NCBI GenBank assembly: GCA_000154345.1
Contig: DS480350.1
Coordinates: forward strand, 459,706-523,705
Direction: 5' to 3'
Origin: [Clostridium] leptum DSM 753
Lineage (GTDB): Bacteria > Bacillota > Clostridia > Oscillospirales > Acutalibacteraceae
Length of the DNA stretch: 64,000 nt
The first letter of the stretch is position 1; every line of letters starts with the position of its first letter. The position numbers and the translations under genes were made by a program. Under the pieces are notes generated by a model that saw only the letters and a program-made list of their open reading frames with translations, did not search any database and had not been told where the DNA came from. This document shows, piece by piece, positions 46,117 to 55,875 of this stretch.

Positions 46117-46156
46117 AAAAAGCAGGCCGGTTCATTTGTGAACCAGCCTGCTTTTT
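46117..46156. terminator. Terminator after the small helical protein
   Basis: AAAAAGCAGGC-GGTTCA (46117-46134) pairs with TGAACC-GCCTGCTTTTT (46139-46156), with one mismatch and A/T runs on both sides. Confidence 0.85.
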
Positions 46157-46265
46157 CAGCAGCCCTATATTTTTTTGTTTATTGTTGGAAAAGAGAATAC
46201 AAAAGGCAGAAAACAAGAAAATAAAAAGGATATGATATAAAAATCAGAGGGGATCAGGAAAATAT

Positions 46266-46295
46266 GGACAGCCGCAGGTTAACCTGCGGCTGTCC
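46266..46295. terminator. 30-bp perfect palindrome before the second GNAT end
   Basis: GGACAGCCGCAGGTT (46266-46280) is followed immediately by its exact reverse complement (46281-46295). On the minus strand it is followed by ATATTTTCC, so it may end the GNAT gene at 46376. The rest of 45981-46375 holds nothing else that I can support. Confidence 0.55.
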
Positions 46296-46375
46296 GTTCG
46301 TTTGCAGCACACAGTCGAGAGACGCCGGCAAACGAAAGAAAGGAACGGCTTCTGTCTGCCGCGCCTGTTGTGAGA

Positions 46376-46891
46376 TCAATCCGGGGAGGAGGCTAAGTCC
46401 AGCCGCATAATGTGGTCATCCATCACATAGCCTTGACCGATATCGGTCACCTCGTCGTGATCCACATAGAAGCCGGCCTGCCGGTAGAAAGCCACGGAAC
46501 CGAGATTATCCCGGTTAACGGTCAGCCAGATGTAGCCCAGGCTTTTCTCCCGGCAGATTTTTTTCAGTTCTTCTAAAGCAAAGCTGGCCAAGCCTTTGCG
46601 CCGGAATGTTTTCTCAATATAAAGCTTGCTGAGGAATAGGGCGCCGTTTTCAATTTTGTAGCCGCAAAAGCCGGCGTTTTGGCCATCGCAGACCAGCCAG
46701 CAGTAGGTATAGCCCTGATGCTCGATCTGATTAGTGACTGCCTTGAAGGACTGAAATTTTTCCACCATGTAGGTGATCTGGTCGGCGGAAAGAATCTGTC
46801 CGTAGTGCTCTCTCCAAATACGGGAGGCTAAAAAGCACATCTCCTTAATTTGCTCTGGGGTTTTGATTTGTTTCATTTGAAGCTCGCTCAT
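46376..46891 (-). CDS. GNAT family N-acetyltransferase
   Basis: A 171-residue acetyltransferase. The acetyl-CoA binding segment is FRRKGLASFALEEL near residue 96, preceded by ALFLSKLYIEKT, and the conserved VNRDNLGSVAFYRQAGF lies near 124. Relatives act on small amines, protein N-termini or spermidine; the substrate cannot be assigned. The start ATG 46891 has a weak AAGGTTAG site. It is transcribed from the minus strand and lies between the Xre pair and the carboxypeptidase gene. It is not closely similar to the other GNAT protein in the window. Confidence 0.88.
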   Translation of the reverse strand: MSELQMKQIKTPEQIKEMCFLASRIWREHYGQILSADQITYMVEKFQSFKAVTNQIEHQGYTYCWLVCDGQNAGFCGYKIENGALFLSKLYIEKTFRRKGLASFALEELKKICREKSLGYIWLTVNRDNLGSVAFYRQAGFYVDHDEVTDIGQGYVMDDHIMRLDLASSPD

Positions 46892-47046
46892 GGGTTCTAA
46901 CCTTGCTTTCTGTTAAAATGATTTTATAATTTTTTACTTTTATATACTTATTGTTTATTCTTAAGAATAATATACAAATAGAACGGCTTTTAAACAATTC
47001 TTTTGCTTCGCCGCTCAGCCGGAAAAAGACTGAACCAAAGGCGTGT

Positions 47047-48429
47047 TTAAAATTTACGGTATTTTTTCACCTTGCGCTTTCTGCGGTCGCGGCGGTTGTA
47101 AATGGTGGCGATGATCAGATAGATGATAAAGAGTAATACAAATAGGCCGCAAATTCCGAGAAACCAGGGAGAAGATATGATATTCTTTGCGCCCTCCCAA
47201 TAATACAGCAGATCGCTTCTCTGTACGTCCTCGCTGGCAACCAGGTTAATGGTGGCGAGCTCGTGATTGGCGTAGGAAAGAGTGGCCTTTCCTAAAATTT
47301 CTCCCTTCGTAATAGGCGCGTTGACGCTCTCAGGCTTTTCCACCTCGGATACGACGATGGAGTTTAAATCCACGTCATTAGGAAGCAGGGCGGTGACATC
47401 CTTTTCCGGAACCAGCAGGAGAGTGTCCTTTTCCCAGGCCAGGTTCAAGTTTACTTCCGCCAGAGGCTTTTCCATATCTACAATGGATTTCAAGGTGAAG
47501 GTGCGGAACGCCCAGCGGTACAGCGCCTTGGAATCAATCATGGCGCCGTTGTCAGGAACAGGGTCCTGCCCCGCCACGTGGGGAGAGCCCATCGCCACGC
47601 ACAGGTAAGCGTAGCCCTCGGCTTTGGCGGTGGTAACAATACAGTCGCCGGCTTGGTCGTGCCAGCCGGTTTTGATGCCGGTGACATATTGATAATAATA
47701 ATCCGGATAGCCGGGCAGCATCATTAAATTGGTAGTGTCTAAGCGCCGCTCTTCCTGCATATTGGTGGCGGGAACAATATGATAGGTTTGGCTCACAATG
47801 TCCATAAACCGGGGCAGATCCATGGCGTATTCCGCCATGATTCCCATATCACGGGCGGTGGTATAGTGGTTTTCGTCATGAAGTCCGTCCGGGTTGGCGA
47901 AGTGGGTGCCGGTACAGCCGAGCTCGGCGGCCTTGTCGTTCATCATTTGAACGAACCGGTCTATATTGGAAAGCTTTTCCGGGTTCCCGGTCTCCTGGTT
48001 TTTCCTGCCTCCCACATAGTCAGCAAGGATAACTGCGGCGTCATTGCCGGAGGGAACCATCAGGCAGTTCAGCGCCTCGTAGATTGACATGGTTTCCCCA
48101 ACCATAATATTGGCGATTGAGCTTCCCGTACCCTCTAGGGAGTCCTTCAGCTCTTGCGTCAAAGTTACGGTGGTGCCGTCTAAATCCTCCACATTCTCAC
48201 TGACTACAATATAGGTCAAAATTTTCGTGGTGGAAGCAGGCTCGATCCGTTCATCCGCGTTTTTTGTGAAAACCACAGTGCCGGTATCCAGATTTTTCAT
48301 GAAAATAGCATTGCAGTTGGTTTCAAAGTCAATCGTAAAACCCTCATCCCCCGCCGCGCTGGCAGGAAAGGCGAAAATTGAGGTAAACAAAAAAAGACAG
48401 GAAAACAAAAGGATTAACTTTTTTTTCAT
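47047..48429 (-). CDS. D-alanyl-D-alanine carboxypeptidase (DacF-like PBP5 family)
   Basis: A 460-residue low-molecular-weight penicillin-binding protein that trims the terminal D-Ala from peptidoglycan stem peptides at the outer membrane face. A signal peptide occupies residues 1-26 (cleavage after ASA). The serine-enzyme motifs are intact: S66-T-T-K69, S127-G-N129 and K253-T-G255. A PBP5-like beta domain follows, then a transmembrane helix near 425-447 and a very basic C-terminal tail. The C-terminal anchor and tail differ from the amphipathic anchor of E. coli PBP5. ATG follows GGAGG. Confidence 0.94.
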   Translation of the reverse strand: MKKKLILLFSCLFLFTSIFAFPASAAGDEGFTIDFETNCNAIFMKNLDTGTVVFTKNADERIEPASTTKILTYIVVSENVEDLDGTTVTLTQELKDSLEGTGSSIANIMVGETMSIYEALNCLMVPSGNDAAVILADYVGGRKNQETGNPEKLSNIDRFVQMMNDKAAELGCTGTHFANPDGLHDENHYTTARDMGIMAEYAMDLPRFMDIVSQTYHIVPATNMQEERRLDTTNLMMLPGYPDYYYQYVTGIKTGWHDQAGDCIVTTAKAEGYAYLCVAMGSPHVAGQDPVPDNGAMIDSKALYRWAFRTFTLKSIVDMEKPLAEVNLNLAWEKDTLLLVPEKDVTALLPNDVDLNSIVVSEVEKPESVNAPITKGEILGKATLSYANHELATINLVASEDVQRSDLLYYWEGAKNIISSPWFLGICGLFVLLFIIYLIIATIYNRRDRRKRKVKKYRKF

Positions 48430-48932
48430 AGAAGTTTTTCCTCCGATATGGTATGATAAAATTACTGAAACAGATCAGCGGGTGCGCGCTTTTATTTTTA
48501 TGCCGTGTCGTCCAGCCTGGTTCTGGACATCCTGCGGGAAATTTTCACAGTGAGCGCTTGCGCCGTACTGCAAATGGATTTCTACCGCCGCCATTGGAAT
48601 ACTGATTTTAAAACGGGAATTTCCTATGGCTTGGAATCCAAATAGGAACGATAAGCACTGCCTCTTTCTTGAAAAGGAATCAGAGACCATATTCACCAAT
48701 TGGAATTCCGCTCTCTTGCCGCGGAGGTACCCAGCCGGCGGAGGATGGCCCTGATTCCCGCTGCTGCCGGTGCCCCGCCATGGATGATTTTTGATCGTCT
48801 AACGATGCCATCACGCCCCTTTTTGCCTGTAGAATAGAATGGATTATGTATACCATTTTACCTTATTTATCCGGGAAAGGCAAATTAAAAATTTATGACA
48901 ATTATAACAGTTTCCTAACGGGAGGAATTGAA
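48430..48932. other. Gene-free spacer of about 500 nt
   Basis: I see no gene, strong promoter or terminator. One plus-strand frame (about 48484-48645) stays open and has a coding-like mix of residues (for example LVLDILREIF), ending at a stop with no start codon or ribosome binding site; it could be a decayed fragment. The last 90 nt are AT-rich and probably contain the promoter for the next gene. Confidence 0.3.
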
Positions 48933-49622
48933 ATGATATTTATTACGGGAGATATGCACGGTCTTATGGAACGCTTTCAGGATTCCGCGTTTCGGCACAT
49001 CAAAAAGGGGGATACCCTGATTATCTGCGGAGATTTCGGCTTTCTCTGGGAAGGCACCGAGGAGGAGAAAAAGGCGCTGAAAAAGCTGGAGAAGAAAAAG
49101 TACGAGATCCTGTTTGTAGACGGCATCCATGAGAATTTCGACCTGCTGGAAAGCTATCCGGAGGAGGAATACGCCGGGGGAAGGGTTCACCGTATCGGTA
49201 CGAATCTCCGCCATCTGATGCGGGGAGAGCTGTTCACCATCGAGGGAAAAAAGATCTTTGCCTTTGGCGGCGGGGAGAGCATCGAAAAGGAGGACCGGGT
49301 CAAGGCGGGAAAATGGTGGGAGCGGGAAATGCCCACCCTGGAGGAAATGCAGCACGGCGTGGACCGGCTGGATGAGGTGGACCGCAGGGTGGATTACATC
49401 GTGACCCACGAGCCCCCTACTAGGGTACGCACAATTATTGATAATACTCTGAGAAATTTCAATATGCTGGACGCTTATTTGGACGAGCTGTCCACTAAGG
49501 TAGCTTATGAAAAGTGGTTTTTCGGCAGTCTCCACTTAGACCGGAAGATTACCGCTAAAAGCTACGCGGTGTTTAATGATTTGGTTCCGGCGGAAATCCC
49601 TCAGGGAAAAAGAAGAAGGTAA
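48933..49622 (+). CDS. Calcineurin-type metallophosphoesterase
   Basis: A 229-residue cytosolic phosphoesterase. The metal-binding motifs are visible: GDMHG at residues 6-10, ICGDFGFLW near 31, DGIHENFD near 63 (in place of the usual GNH-E/D), and THEPPTR near 155. Related proteins hydrolyse phosphomonoesters or phosphodiesters; the substrate cannot be assigned. ATG 48933 lies 8 nt after GGGAGG. It is 3 nt from sbcD, so it is likely co-transcribed with sbcDC and may share a role in DNA or nucleotide repair, which is an inference. Confidence 0.85.
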   Translation: MIFITGDMHGLMERFQDSAFRHIKKGDTLIICGDFGFLWEGTEEEKKALKKLEKKKYEILFVDGIHENFDLLESYPEEEYAGGRVHRIGTNLRHLMRGELFTIEGKKIFAFGGGESIEKEDRVKAGKWWEREMPTLEEMQHGVDRLDEVDRRVDYIVTHEPPTRVRTIIDNTLRNFNMLDAYLDELSTKVAYEKWFFGSLHLDRKITAKSYAVFNDLVPAEIPQGKRRR

Positions 49623-49625
49623 GCT

Positions 49626-50780
49626 ATGAAATTTATCCATACCTCCGACTGGCACTTGGGAAAAATGATTTACGGCCGCTCCTTGCTGGAGGATCAGGAA
49701 TATTTTATCAAACAGGTTTTCCTGCCCGCCGTGGACCGCGAGCAGCCTGACTTTGTCATCCTGGCCGGGGATATTTATGACCGCCAGATCGCCCCGGTGG
49801 AGGCTATCCGGCTTTTCGACTGGACCGTAAGCGAAATGGCGGGAAGGGAAGTGCCGTTTTTTCTGATTTCCGGCAACCATGACGGCGCCGACCGCCTGTG
49901 CGTGGGCGCCAGGCTGCTGCGGAAAAGCGGTATTTATCTTACGGCAAGGCTGGAAGACGCGTTTGAACCGATCCTCCTGGAGAAAAACGGGGAATCGGTT
50001 CAGATTTTTTTGCTGCCCTATTTTGAGCCCGCAGAGGCCAGGGACGTCCTGGGGGACGACTCGATCCGAGGCTTTTCAGAGGCCTATGAGGCGGTGCTTT
50101 CCCGTTTAGAGGAAAAGAGAGATCCGGCGCTGCCCAGCGTTTTGGTTTCCCACTGCTTTGTTGCGGGAAGTACGGCGTCCGATTCGGAAAGCACACTCTA
50201 TGTAGGCGGCAGCGGGGAAGTCGGAGCCGGCTGCTTCCGTAATTTTACTTATGCGGCGCTGGGGCATCTTCACGGCCCTCAAAAAGCCGGCGCAAACGGA
50301 TGGTATTCCGGTTCTCCCCTGTGCTATTCCTTTGACGAGGAAAAGCAGAAAAAGGGCTGTACGGTGGTTACTCTGAAGGGTTATGAGACGGACTGCCGGC
50401 AGGTTCCTGTGGTGCCTATGCGGCCGATGAGAACCCTGACGGCCGCCTTTGACCAGTTGATGGAGGAGGGAAAAAAGTCTCCCTGCCAGGATTATGTGTT
50501 CCTGACCCTGACCGACGACAAGCCTGTGTATATGCCGGTGGACCAGCTGCGGGAGTATTATCCAAATCTGCTGGGACTTACCAGCCAATGGCTGCAAAAC
50601 GGCGGCCTGGAGGGCTTGACCGGTGAACAGCAGGAGAAAAGAGAGCTTCTAAAACGCGGCGGGGAAAAAGAGATTTTCAGCGCCTTTCTCACCAGCGTAT
50701 GCCAAAGCGGCGCGACTGAGGAGGATCAGGCGCTGTTTGACCAGATTCTGGCTCAGGTAGGAAGGGAGGCGGAGCAATGA
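49626..50780 (+). CDS. sbcD: Exonuclease SbcD (Mre11-like nuclease subunit)
   Basis: SbcD, 384 residues, the Mn-dependent nuclease of the SbcCD complex, which cuts hairpins and covalently blocked DNA ends. The phosphoesterase motifs are intact: HTSDWHLGK near residue 5, VILAGDIYDR near 43, ISGNHDG near 79, VSHCFV near 174 and LGHLHGPQ near 216. The C-terminal capping region follows. It overlaps sbcC by four bases (ATGA), so the two subunits are translationally coupled. Confidence 0.96.
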   Translation: MKFIHTSDWHLGKMIYGRSLLEDQEYFIKQVFLPAVDREQPDFVILAGDIYDRQIAPVEAIRLFDWTVSEMAGREVPFFLISGNHDGADRLCVGARLLRKSGIYLTARLEDAFEPILLEKNGESVQIFLLPYFEPAEARDVLGDDSIRGFSEAYEAVLSRLEEKRDPALPSVLVSHCFVAGSTASDSESTLYVGGSGEVGAGCFRNFTYAALGHLHGPQKAGANGWYSGSPLCYSFDEEKQKKGCTVVTLKGYETDCRQVPVVPMRPMRTLTAAFDQLMEEGKKSPCQDYVFLTLTDDKPVYMPVDQLREYYPNLLGLTSQWLQNGGLEGLTGEQQEKRELLKRGGEKEIFSAFLTSVCQSGATEEDQALFDQILAQVGREAEQ

Positions 50781-53521
50781 CGCCGATTCGTCTAAAAATG
50801 CAGGCGTTCGGCCCCTATCAGGGCGCTGTGGAGATTGCCTTTTCCGGCCTGCGGGGCAAGCTGTTTTTAATTACAGGCTCCACAGGGGGAGGAAAAACCA
50901 CCATTTTAGACGCCATTTGCTTCGCGCTGTTTTGCCGGGCCACCGGCGGGCGGAGAACCTGGCAGGATATGCGGAATCTGTCTGCTGGGGAAGATGTGCC
51001 GACGGTGGTAGATTTTGAATTTTCTCTTGGGGAGGAGCAATACCGTTTTCAGCGGTCCTGGCGCTGGCATAAGGTCCGGGGCAGCGGGCGGATGGAGATG
51101 CGGGATGAGCACCAATGCAGCCGGAGAAACGGGGAGCAGTGGGAGCTGCTGGCTTCCGGGGCTGAATCCAGAGTGAGGGAATACGCCCAAAGGCTTTTAG
51201 GGCTGACCTGCGAGCAGTTTTCACAAGTGATCGTTTTGCCTCAGGGGGAGTTTAGAAAGCTGCTGCTTTCCAACTCCACGGAAAAATCCAAGATCTTTCA
51301 AACTCTATTCCAGACCGAAAAGTGGGAACGGATCACCAAGTGCGCCCAGAGCATGGCGGAGGATTTGGAACAGCGCTGCGGCGGGCTTCTCTCTGCCCGG
51401 CAAGCGGTTTTGGAGAGCGAAGGCGTTCAAGCCTCGGAGGAACTGGAGCTTTTGCGGAAGGCTACGGAGGAGGAGTATGAGAAAAGTATCGCTGCGGCGA
51501 AAAAAACAGAAAACGATTTAAAAAATATATCAGATATTATACAAAGAGTAAACAGATTAAAGGAAACGGAAACTGTTTTCCGAAGACTTCAAAAGCAGCT
51601 TGCGCAAGCGGCAGCGGAGAAAAGGGCTTTGGAACAGAAGCGGCAGGAGGCTGTCAAGGCCGCGGCTGGGCTTGCCCGGCTGGAGGAGGAGAAGGCGGCT
51701 GGCCTCCAGCTGGCCGCGAAGCACCAGGAGCAGATGGAAACTCTGACGAAGCTGAAAAGCTTAGCGGCGGAAAAGGAGCGTTTAGAAAAGGAAATTGCCA
51801 GCCAGAAGGAGCAGCGGCTGGAGTGGGAGCAAAAGGCTCTTTCCGCGGCGGAAAATGTGGAAAGGGGAAGGGCTTATTTGAGGGAACTGAATGACAAGCT
51901 GAAAGCCTTGCCAGAAGCTTCCCGAAGCTTTCAGGAATTGAAAACGGCCTTTGAACTGTTGAAGCAGTGGGAGGAAGGCAAAAGACGCTTGGCCGGGGAA
52001 CAAAGCGCCCTTCAAAAAGCGGAGGAGATTTTAGAGCAGTCCAGGGTAAAGCTTTCGGCCTTGCAGGAAAGCTTAGAAAGAGCGCAGCAAAAGGCACGGG
52101 AGGATATGGCGGGGCATTTGGCCTCCGGCCTGCGGGATGGGGAGCCCTGTCCTGTGTGCGGTGCGGTTCACCATCCCAGTCCGGCCAGTCTGGAAATAGG
52201 AGTAACTGTTACCCCAGAGGAGGAAAAACGCCTGAAAAGGCTGGTAAAAGAGGCCCAGGAGGCCTTTACCTCAGCCCAGGGAGCGTTCACCAAGCACCAG
52301 GGCCAGCGGGAACTGCTGGAGAAAAATGTAAGGGAATCAGAGCGCCGGATAGCGGACTTCCCATACCCGCCTGAGAAGCTCCCAGCCTTGCTGGCGGCGG
52401 CGGAAAAGAAGCTTGCCGGATTGCAAAAGGCGGGAGAATTGCTGCCCCAGGGGGAGAAGCGTCTGGCTCAGCGGGAAAACGAGGAGAAAACCGCCAAGCT
52501 CCAGGCTGACCGGAGCAAGGAGCGGCAGGCGCAATGGGAAAATAAGCTGTCCGCAGTGAGCGCGGAGATTAGCTCCCTTTGGGGCACCTTGCCGGAAGAA
52601 AGACAGGGGCAGAGCCTTGACCAGGCTGAGCAAGGATTGCGGAATTCCCTGACAGAGGTTCAAGCCCGGTTAGAGAGCTTGCGGAAAAAAATCCAGGAAA
52701 CCCAGGAGGCGTCTGCAAAAACCGGAGAGGCTCTGGCGGCAGCCGCGGCGGGGGAAAGGGCTCTGCGGAACCAAACCCATGAGGCAAAGGAGCAATGGGA
52801 GGCTGCAGGGAGGGAAATTCCCGGAGAACTGAATCAGGAAGCGCTGGAGCAGGAGTATGCCAGTCTTCAAGAGGAAAGCCGGGAAAGCCTGCAAAAAACC
52901 GGCCGGCTTCTGCAGAAAAGGAAGTCACTGGAACAGGCTGCGGAAAAAATCAGGGATTTAGAGGAGGAAAGCAAGGCGGTTCAGGAGGAATATTCCAAAA
53001 CAGAACGGATCGCCAGATTTTTCAGCGGTAAAAATCCTATGAACGTGCCCTTGAAAATGTTTGTGCTTGGGGTTATGCTGGACGATATCTTAAGCCGGGC
53101 TAACGTGTACTTTACTACCCTGAGCGGCGGTCGGTATCAGCTCAGCCGAAAGCGGGAGGGGGCAAGCCGGGGATACAGCGGCCTGGATTTGGAAATCTAT
53201 GACGCTTATTCCGGCGGCGGCAGAAACGTCGACACCCTTTCCGGCGGAGAGCTGTTTTTGGCGTCCCTGTCTCTGGCTTTTGGACTTTCCGATGTGGTGC
53301 AAAGCTACTCCGGCGGTGTCAGGCTGGAATCTATTTTCATCGACGAAGGCTTTGGCACCTTGGATGAGGAAACGCTGAACACAGCCATGAAAGCCTTATT
53401 TGAAATTCAGAAAAGCGGCAGAACGGTAGGGATCATTTCTCACGTGGCCGAGCTGAAAAGCAGGATCCCCGCCCAGATCCGCATATTAGACGATCACAAA
53501 ATTAAAGTAGTTCTGCCTTGA
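50777..53521 (+). CDS. sbcC: Exonuclease SbcC (Rad50-like ATPase subunit)
   Basis: SbcC, 914 residues, the SMC-like ATPase partner of SbcD. The Walker A motif GSTGGGKTT lies near residue 35. Two long coiled coils (about 200-440 and 490-760) flank the zinc hook CPVCG near residue 458, which dimerises the complex. The C-terminal half has the ABC signature LSGGELFLASLSLA near 814 and Walker B IFIDEGFGTLD near 852. Slightly shorter than E. coli SbcC, with normal architecture. A shared terminator with recG follows. Confidence 0.96.
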   Translation: MTPIRLKMQAFGPYQGAVEIAFSGLRGKLFLITGSTGGGKTTILDAICFALFCRATGGRRTWQDMRNLSAGEDVPTVVDFEFSLGEEQYRFQRSWRWHKVRGSGRMEMRDEHQCSRRNGEQWELLASGAESRVREYAQRLLGLTCEQFSQVIVLPQGEFRKLLLSNSTEKSKIFQTLFQTEKWERITKCAQSMAEDLEQRCGGLLSARQAVLESEGVQASEELELLRKATEEEYEKSIAAAKKTENDLKNISDIIQRVNRLKETETVFRRLQKQLAQAAAEKRALEQKRQEAVKAAAGLARLEEEKAAGLQLAAKHQEQMETLTKLKSLAAEKERLEKEIASQKEQRLEWEQKALSAAENVERGRAYLRELNDKLKALPEASRSFQELKTAFELLKQWEEGKRRLAGEQSALQKAEEILEQSRVKLSALQESLERAQQKAREDMAGHLASGLRDGEPCPVCGAVHHPSPASLEIGVTVTPEEEKRLKRLVKEAQEAFTSAQGAFTKHQGQRELLEKNVRESERRIADFPYPPEKLPALLAAAEKKLAGLQKAGELLPQGEKRLAQRENEEKTAKLQADRSKERQAQWENKLSAVSAEISSLWGTLPEERQGQSLDQAEQGLRNSLTEVQARLESLRKKIQETQEASAKTGEALAAAAAGERALRNQTHEAKEQWEAAGREIPGELNQEALEQEYASLQEESRESLQKTGRLLQKRKSLEQAAEKIRDLEEESKAVQEEYSKTERIARFFSGKNPMNVPLKMFVLGVMLDDILSRANVYFTTLSGGRYQLSRKREGASRGYSGLDLEIYDAYSGGGRNVDTLSGGELFLASLSLAFGLSDVVQSYSGGVRLESIFIDEGFGTLDEETLNTAMKALFEIQKSGRTVGIISHVAELKSRIPAQIRILDDHKIKVVLP

Positions 53522-53724
53522 AAATCCTCCTGGAATATCAAACGAAAAACTGCCGGCTGCGCGCTGTAAGGAAGCTCTCTGAGGCGGTGCTGGCGCCGAA
53601 ACGATGGGGCCGCCGGCTGGCAGGCAAAAAGAGCAAATGTGAGGAGGCATATCATCATTTATTGGATTTGCGCAGAAAGAGCTGAATGGATATTTGCGGA
53701 ACAGAATTTTATACCTTTCAACAG

Positions 53725-53755
53725 AAAAAGCACCGTACAAACACGGTGCTTTTTT
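53725..53755. terminator. Bidirectional terminator between sbcC and recG
   Basis: AAAAAGCACCGT (53725-53736) pairs with ACGGTGCTTTTT (53743-53754), with A and T runs. The 53522-53724 stretch before it contains no gene that I can support. Confidence 0.9.
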
Positions 53756-53824
53756 CCTAAATTTCCGCTTGCCATAAAAAGGCTGGGAGTTTGTTTTTGA
53801 TAAATGTAAACGATTCTCTATGAC

Positions 53825-55873
53825 CTAATTGAACGCAGTTTCACCGGCCTGGGAAAATAACCGGCGGATTTCTCCTTTGATTCCGCGGTGCTCCGGAAAG
53901 GATAGAGCAGGATCTTTTTTCAGCAGGATTTTGGCTGCCTGCTGGGCTTGGGACAGTATATCCATATCTCCGAGCATATCGGCGATTTTCAGCTCCGGCA
54001 GACCATGCTGTCTGGCGCCGAAGAAGTCTCCGGGCCCTCGAAGCTTTAAATCCTCGTCAGCGATCTGAAAGCCGTCGTTGGTGCGGCACATTGCCTTGAG
54101 CCGATAGACGGCTTCCTCGTTTTGAGCGTCGGAAACCAAGATACAGTAGCTTTTTTCCTTGCCCCGGCCGACCCGGCCCCGCAGCTGATGAAGCTGGGAA
54201 AGGCCGAACCGCTCGGCATTTTCAATCAGCATGATGACCGCGTTAGGGACATCCACGCCCACCTCGATTACCGTGGTGGAAACCAACAGATCCAGTTCCC
54301 CGCGGGAAAAGGCCCGCATTACCGCTTCCTTTTCAGCGGGCTTCATCCTCCCATGGAGCAGGCCGACCCGATAATCCCGGAATTCCCGGGCCTTCAGGCT
54401 CTCGGCATATTCTACCGCGGAGGCCAAGCTGGCCTCGCCGGATTCATTTTCTACCAGGGGGCACACGATGTATCCTTGCAGGCCCTGGTTTAGGTGCTTC
54501 TGCAGAAAGCCGTAGGCCCGGCCGCGTTTTTTACTGTCAATCCAAAAGGTATCTATTTTCTGGCGCCCCGGGGGAAGCTCATCCAATACGGAAACATCCA
54601 GGTCGCCGTAGATCATCAGGGCGAGAGTCCTGGGGATCGGCGTGGCGGACATGACCAAAAGATGAGGATTTTCCCCCTTGCCGGCTAAGGCCGCCCGCTG
54701 GGCAACGCCAAACCGATGCTGTTCGTCGGTAATAACCAGCCCGAGCCTTTGAAATTCCACCGGATCCGAAAGCAGGGCATGGGTGCCGATGAGCAAATGA
54801 ATTTGTCCGGCTTTTAAAGCGAATAGCAGTTCCCGGCGCTCTCTTTGCTTGGTAGAACCGGTCAGCAAGGCTACGCTTACACCGGTGCCTTCAAACAGCT
54901 TTTCCATGGTGTGATAGTGCTGTTCCGCTAAAATCTCAGTGGGCGCCATAAAAGCGGACTGGATGCCCTCTCTGGCGGCGCAGTAGCAGAGCGCGGCGGC
55001 CACAGCGGTTTTTCCCGAGCCTACGTCGCCCTGAATCAGCCGGTTCATGGGCGTTTTCCTCCGCATGTCGGCCACGCATTCCGCTACCGCCCGCCTCTGG
55101 GCGCCGGTAGGTGGAAAGGGGAGACAGGAGAAAAATTCTTGGGAACGGTCGGCAGTGAGAAAACAGCTGGTTTCCCGGCGGTTTCTCGTTTTGAGCTGGC
55201 AGAGCCCAAGCTGGAGAACGAACAGCTCCTCAAAAATCAGCCTGCGGCGGGCAGCGTTCAAAGCCGGCTCCGACTGAGGCAGATGGATATCCCGAATCGC
55301 CTGTCCCAGCTCCTCCAGCTGATAGGAAGCGCGGAGCTCCTCCGGCAGCGGATCGTTGACGCGTTCCGGCAGGAGGGAGAGGGCTTGCCGCACCGCTGCT
55401 TCAATCTGACGGGAGGAGAGGCCCTCGGTTTGTCCATATACAGGATGAAAGCCGGAGCTTTCGGCGGAGGTGGTGAAGCTGGGTGAGGTCATTTCCCGTT
55501 TGGTAAAGGTTCCGCCGACCTTTCCGTAAAAAAGATACTCTCCATTTTGTTTTATTAAATTTGGAATATACCGGTTGTTGAAAAAAGTAAGCCGCATCAC
55601 CGAGCTGCCGTCGCTGGCCTGGCACCGGTAAAGAGTCATGCCCTTGCGGATTCGGGTTTCCGTCACCTTAGAAATAACAGCAGCCCGGATGCAAACCGGA
55701 CAGTCAAAGGGGGCGGCGTCGATTTCGAAAGGATGGCTCCAGTCCTCATAGGCTCTGGGGTAGTAGCGCAACAAAGCGCCGACGCTGTCGACGCCCAGCT
55801 TTTCAAACAGCTGGGCGCGTTTGGCACCGACGCCTTTTAATGATTGCAGCTTTTGATCGAATAAAGAAGCCAT
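53825..55873 (-). CDS. recG: ATP-dependent DNA helicase RecG
   Basis: RecG, 682 residues, reverses stalled replication forks and branch-migrates Holliday junctions. The N-terminal wedge/OB domain (GVGAKRAQLFEKLGV near residue 14) precedes a superfamily 2 helicase core: motif I QGDVGSGKTAVA near 289, the DEQH-type box II (ITDEQHRFG) near 385, SATPIPRTLAL near 414 and motif VI HQLRGRVGRG near 583. The start ATG 55873 lies two bases after the stop of the fakA-like gene, so the two are coupled. The longer upstream open frame is not family sequence. Confidence 0.96.
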   Translation of the reverse strand: MASLFDQKLQSLKGVGAKRAQLFEKLGVDSVGALLRYYPRAYEDWSHPFEIDAAPFDCPVCIRAAVISKVTETRIRKGMTLYRCQASDGSSVMRLTFFNNRYIPNLIKQNGEYLFYGKVGGTFTKREMTSPSFTTSAESSGFHPVYGQTEGLSSRQIEAAVRQALSLLPERVNDPLPEELRASYQLEELGQAIRDIHLPQSEPALNAARRRLIFEELFVLQLGLCQLKTRNRRETSCFLTADRSQEFFSCLPFPPTGAQRRAVAECVADMRRKTPMNRLIQGDVGSGKTAVAAALCYCAAREGIQSAFMAPTEILAEQHYHTMEKLFEGTGVSVALLTGSTKQRERRELLFALKAGQIHLLIGTHALLSDPVEFQRLGLVITDEQHRFGVAQRAALAGKGENPHLLVMSATPIPRTLALMIYGDLDVSVLDELPPGRQKIDTFWIDSKKRGRAYGFLQKHLNQGLQGYIVCPLVENESGEASLASAVEYAESLKAREFRDYRVGLLHGRMKPAEKEAVMRAFSRGELDLLVSTTVIEVGVDVPNAVIMLIENAERFGLSQLHQLRGRVGRGKEKSYCILVSDAQNEEAVYRLKAMCRTNDGFQIADEDLKLRGPGDFFGARQHGLPELKIADMLGDMDILSQAQQAAKILLKKDPALSFPEHRGIKGEIRRLFSQAGETAFN

Positions 55874-55875
55874 AC

